Positions 6,212 through 7,509 of a DNA stretch of 7,509 bases are shown here, one piece after another. The position numbers were made by a program, and so were the translations under genes. The notes under the pieces are model-generated. The model saw nothing but the letters and a program-made list of their open reading frames with translations, was not told the origin of the DNA and ran no database searches. Positions within the stretch are counted from its first letter, which is position 1, and each line of letters opens with the position of its first letter. Source of the DNA: an uncultured Alphaproteobacteria bacterium (lineage in GTDB: Bacteria; Pseudomonadota; Alphaproteobacteria; Rs-D84); contig CAMZAC010000025.1 in the NCBI GenBank assembly GCA_947304085.1, forward strand, positions 1 to 7,509, given 5' to 3'.

Positions 6212-7396
6212 TTACAGTATTTTTAAGCATTTATCATCGCCACAGAAATTTTTAAAGATTTCTGACACATTTACTTTGTCTTTTGCCTCAGCAAACGAAG
6301 AATCTTTGAATACTGCACATATAGGTTTTTGTTCTGCGATTTCTCGAATTAGGTCTTCTGATATACTATCTTCAAAACAGGCTATTAAATCGGCATTATT
6401 CACGACATAATACGTCTTGCCATGTGATGTTTTAGTTTCAATTGGCATATCCAACGGCAAGCCACAATCAACCATCACCCCAAATAACAAATCCATATCT
6501 GTTCTGCCATCTTCTATGTTATCTACCAAATCAAGCAATCCGGATTGTTTTGTGTCAGATGGCTTATAATAAACCTCTTTCATATTACTTGAATCAACAC
6601 GCAATACGCGGAAACCGATATCCAAGTTTGTTTTTCCTGTTTCTGCAACTATTTTGTCACCAGCACGACGGATTCGTTCTTTACCAATTTCACAAATGTT
6701 CTTGTACCCGGCTTTAAAAGCTTCGGAATCTTCAGCTGTTGGTTCTGGCAACTGCACCATTATGAACTTACGGCTACCGTCATCTTCTGCATTTAATTGC
6801 ATAACTGAATGGGCGGTTGTGGCAGATCCTGAAAAGAAATCTAAAACAATGTTATCTTGGTTTTGAGAAAAACTCAAGAAATGTTTTATGAAATCAACGC
6901 CCTTCGGATATTCAAACAATTTTTGACCTTCAAAAATAGCCTTGACTTCTAACCCTCCTATTTCTGTTCTTCCTATATCCGCACCTATAATGCTAAATGG
7001 GAGCTTTCCTGTTTCCTCAAAATCATACACTTTTTTATGTAATTTCCATTCACCTGATACCCTTTTAACTATTAAATTATCTCTCTTAGAAATCATGCTT
7101 TCTCGGCTCCAAGTCCATCTTCCAAGCACTCCCGCTGTATGATAAGGGATTATCTTTATAAAATCTTTTTCACCATTATATTCTTTATCTACAAGTATCT
7201 GATGATTTAAAGGATTAAAATACACTGGGAAATGGAGGCTCGGAACATCTTCCTTTTTTCCTCCGACCCCCCTTTTCCATAATCTCTCACAATAAAAACT
7301 TCCTTTTTTATCGTGTTCTGTATATCTATTAGCTAATTCTTCTTTTGTTCTGTTTATACTAAATTTTATTTTTTTATAACACTTTGCATAACACAA
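6212..7396 (-). CDS. mod: type III DNA methyltransferase Mod, N-terminal part missing
   Basis: This is the C-terminal two thirds of a beta-class type III adenine methyltransferase. In this class the catalytic DPPY motif precedes the AdoMet motif. Here the frame starts after DPPY, at the conserved segment that normally reads like 'HEYILCYAK'. Residues from the TTG at 7396: 'KKEDVPSLHFPVY' (47-59), 'YPKGVDFIKHFL' (163-174) and AdoMet motif I 'LDFFSGSATTAH' (185-196). Then come 'LPEPTAEDSEAFKAGYKNI' (216-234) and the family's 'GFRVLRVDSSNM' tail. The intact protein would be roughly 600 residues; 394 are seen. The TTG has no ribosome binding site. The frame stays open upstream to 7486 with Mod-like sequence (SCFIV...), then meets TAA and TGA (7492-7487). 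A frameshift or a breakpoint has therefore separated this part from its catalytic half. Without that half it cannot methylate. Res follows 18 bp downstream. Confidence 0.85.
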   Translation of the reverse strand: MCYAKCYKKIKFSINRTKEELANRYTEHDKKGSFYCERLWKRGVGGKKEDVPSLHFPVYFNPLNHQILVDKEYNGEKDFIKIIPYHTAGVLGRWTWSRESMISKRDNLIVKRVSGEWKLHKKVYDFEETGKLPFSIIGADIGRTEIGGLEVKAIFEGQKLFEYPKGVDFIKHFLSFSQNQDNIVLDFFSGSATTAHSVMQLNAEDDGSRKFIMVQLPEPTAEDSEAFKAGYKNICEIGKERIRRAGDKIVAETGKTNLDIGFRVLRVDSSNMKEVYYKPSDTKQSGLLDLVDNIEDGRTDMDLLFGVMVDCGLPLDMPIETKTSHGKTYYVVNNADLIACFEDSISEDLIREIAEQKPICAVFKDSSFAEAKDKVNVSEIFKNFCGDDKCLKIL

Positions 7397-7465
7397 ACAA
7401 TATGAATGTTGAACAGAAACGTTTGTTGCACTCTGCGTTCCAGCAGGCGCTGATGTAACAATAAA

Positions 7466-7479
7466 ACAACTAACAACTA
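7466..7479. repeat. 7-bp tandem duplication at the broken end of mod
   Basis: ACAACTA occurs at 7466-7472 and again immediately at 7473-7479. Seven is not a multiple of three. With two copies, the mod frame upstream runs into TAA/TGA. With one copy, the same codons would join a frame that stays open to the window edge. It may be a slippage duplication or a target-site-like scar. Confidence 0.5.
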
Positions 7480-7509
7480 GGGAGGATTATCAAATTGAAA
7501 GGAGTTGTT

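Overview
The window reads as part of a bacterial chromosome, probably a Gram-negative one. One gene encodes a lipoprotein with a clean lipobox, and the tRNA encodes its own CCA end. Base composition is AT-rich and uneven. A host-associated alphaproteobacterium would fit, but nothing here fixes the taxon.

Left edge (1-341): the 3' part of a tRNA-Asn(GUU), a strong rho-independent terminator, then a gene-poor stretch. That stretch carries an 11-bp-spaced repeat resembling integrase arm sites, and a sigma70-type promoter threaded through three GATATC repeats. This promoter faces an unrecognised plus-strand gene (342-803).

Middle (809-2773): everything from here on is on the minus strand. A T5orf172/MUG113-like GIY-YIG nuclease has its own promoter. 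Next to it lies a tightly coupled pair, a Cas2-fold 'SinR-family' small protein followed by a large PIN-like (PIN_8 type) nuclease. There is no cas1 and no CRISPR array.

Right part (2845-7486): a type III restriction-modification operon, mod then res, followed 4 bp later by a small lipoprotein gene. Two defects stand out. Res keeps its helicase/translocase motifs, but the catalytic glutamate of its C-terminal PD-(D/E)xK nuclease is replaced by valine (GTA where GAA is expected). Mod is recognisable only from the region after its catalytic DPPY motif. Its frame runs into stop codons close to the window edge, beside a 7-bp tandem duplication whose loss would reopen a frame to the end of the window.

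Overall this looks like a defence-type accessory island beside a tRNA. A damaged or repurposed type III RM system sits next to a Cas2-like/PIN nuclease pair and a GIY-YIG nuclease. Whether these genes act together is inference. The sequence directly shows their adjacency, orientation and the specific residue and frame changes.
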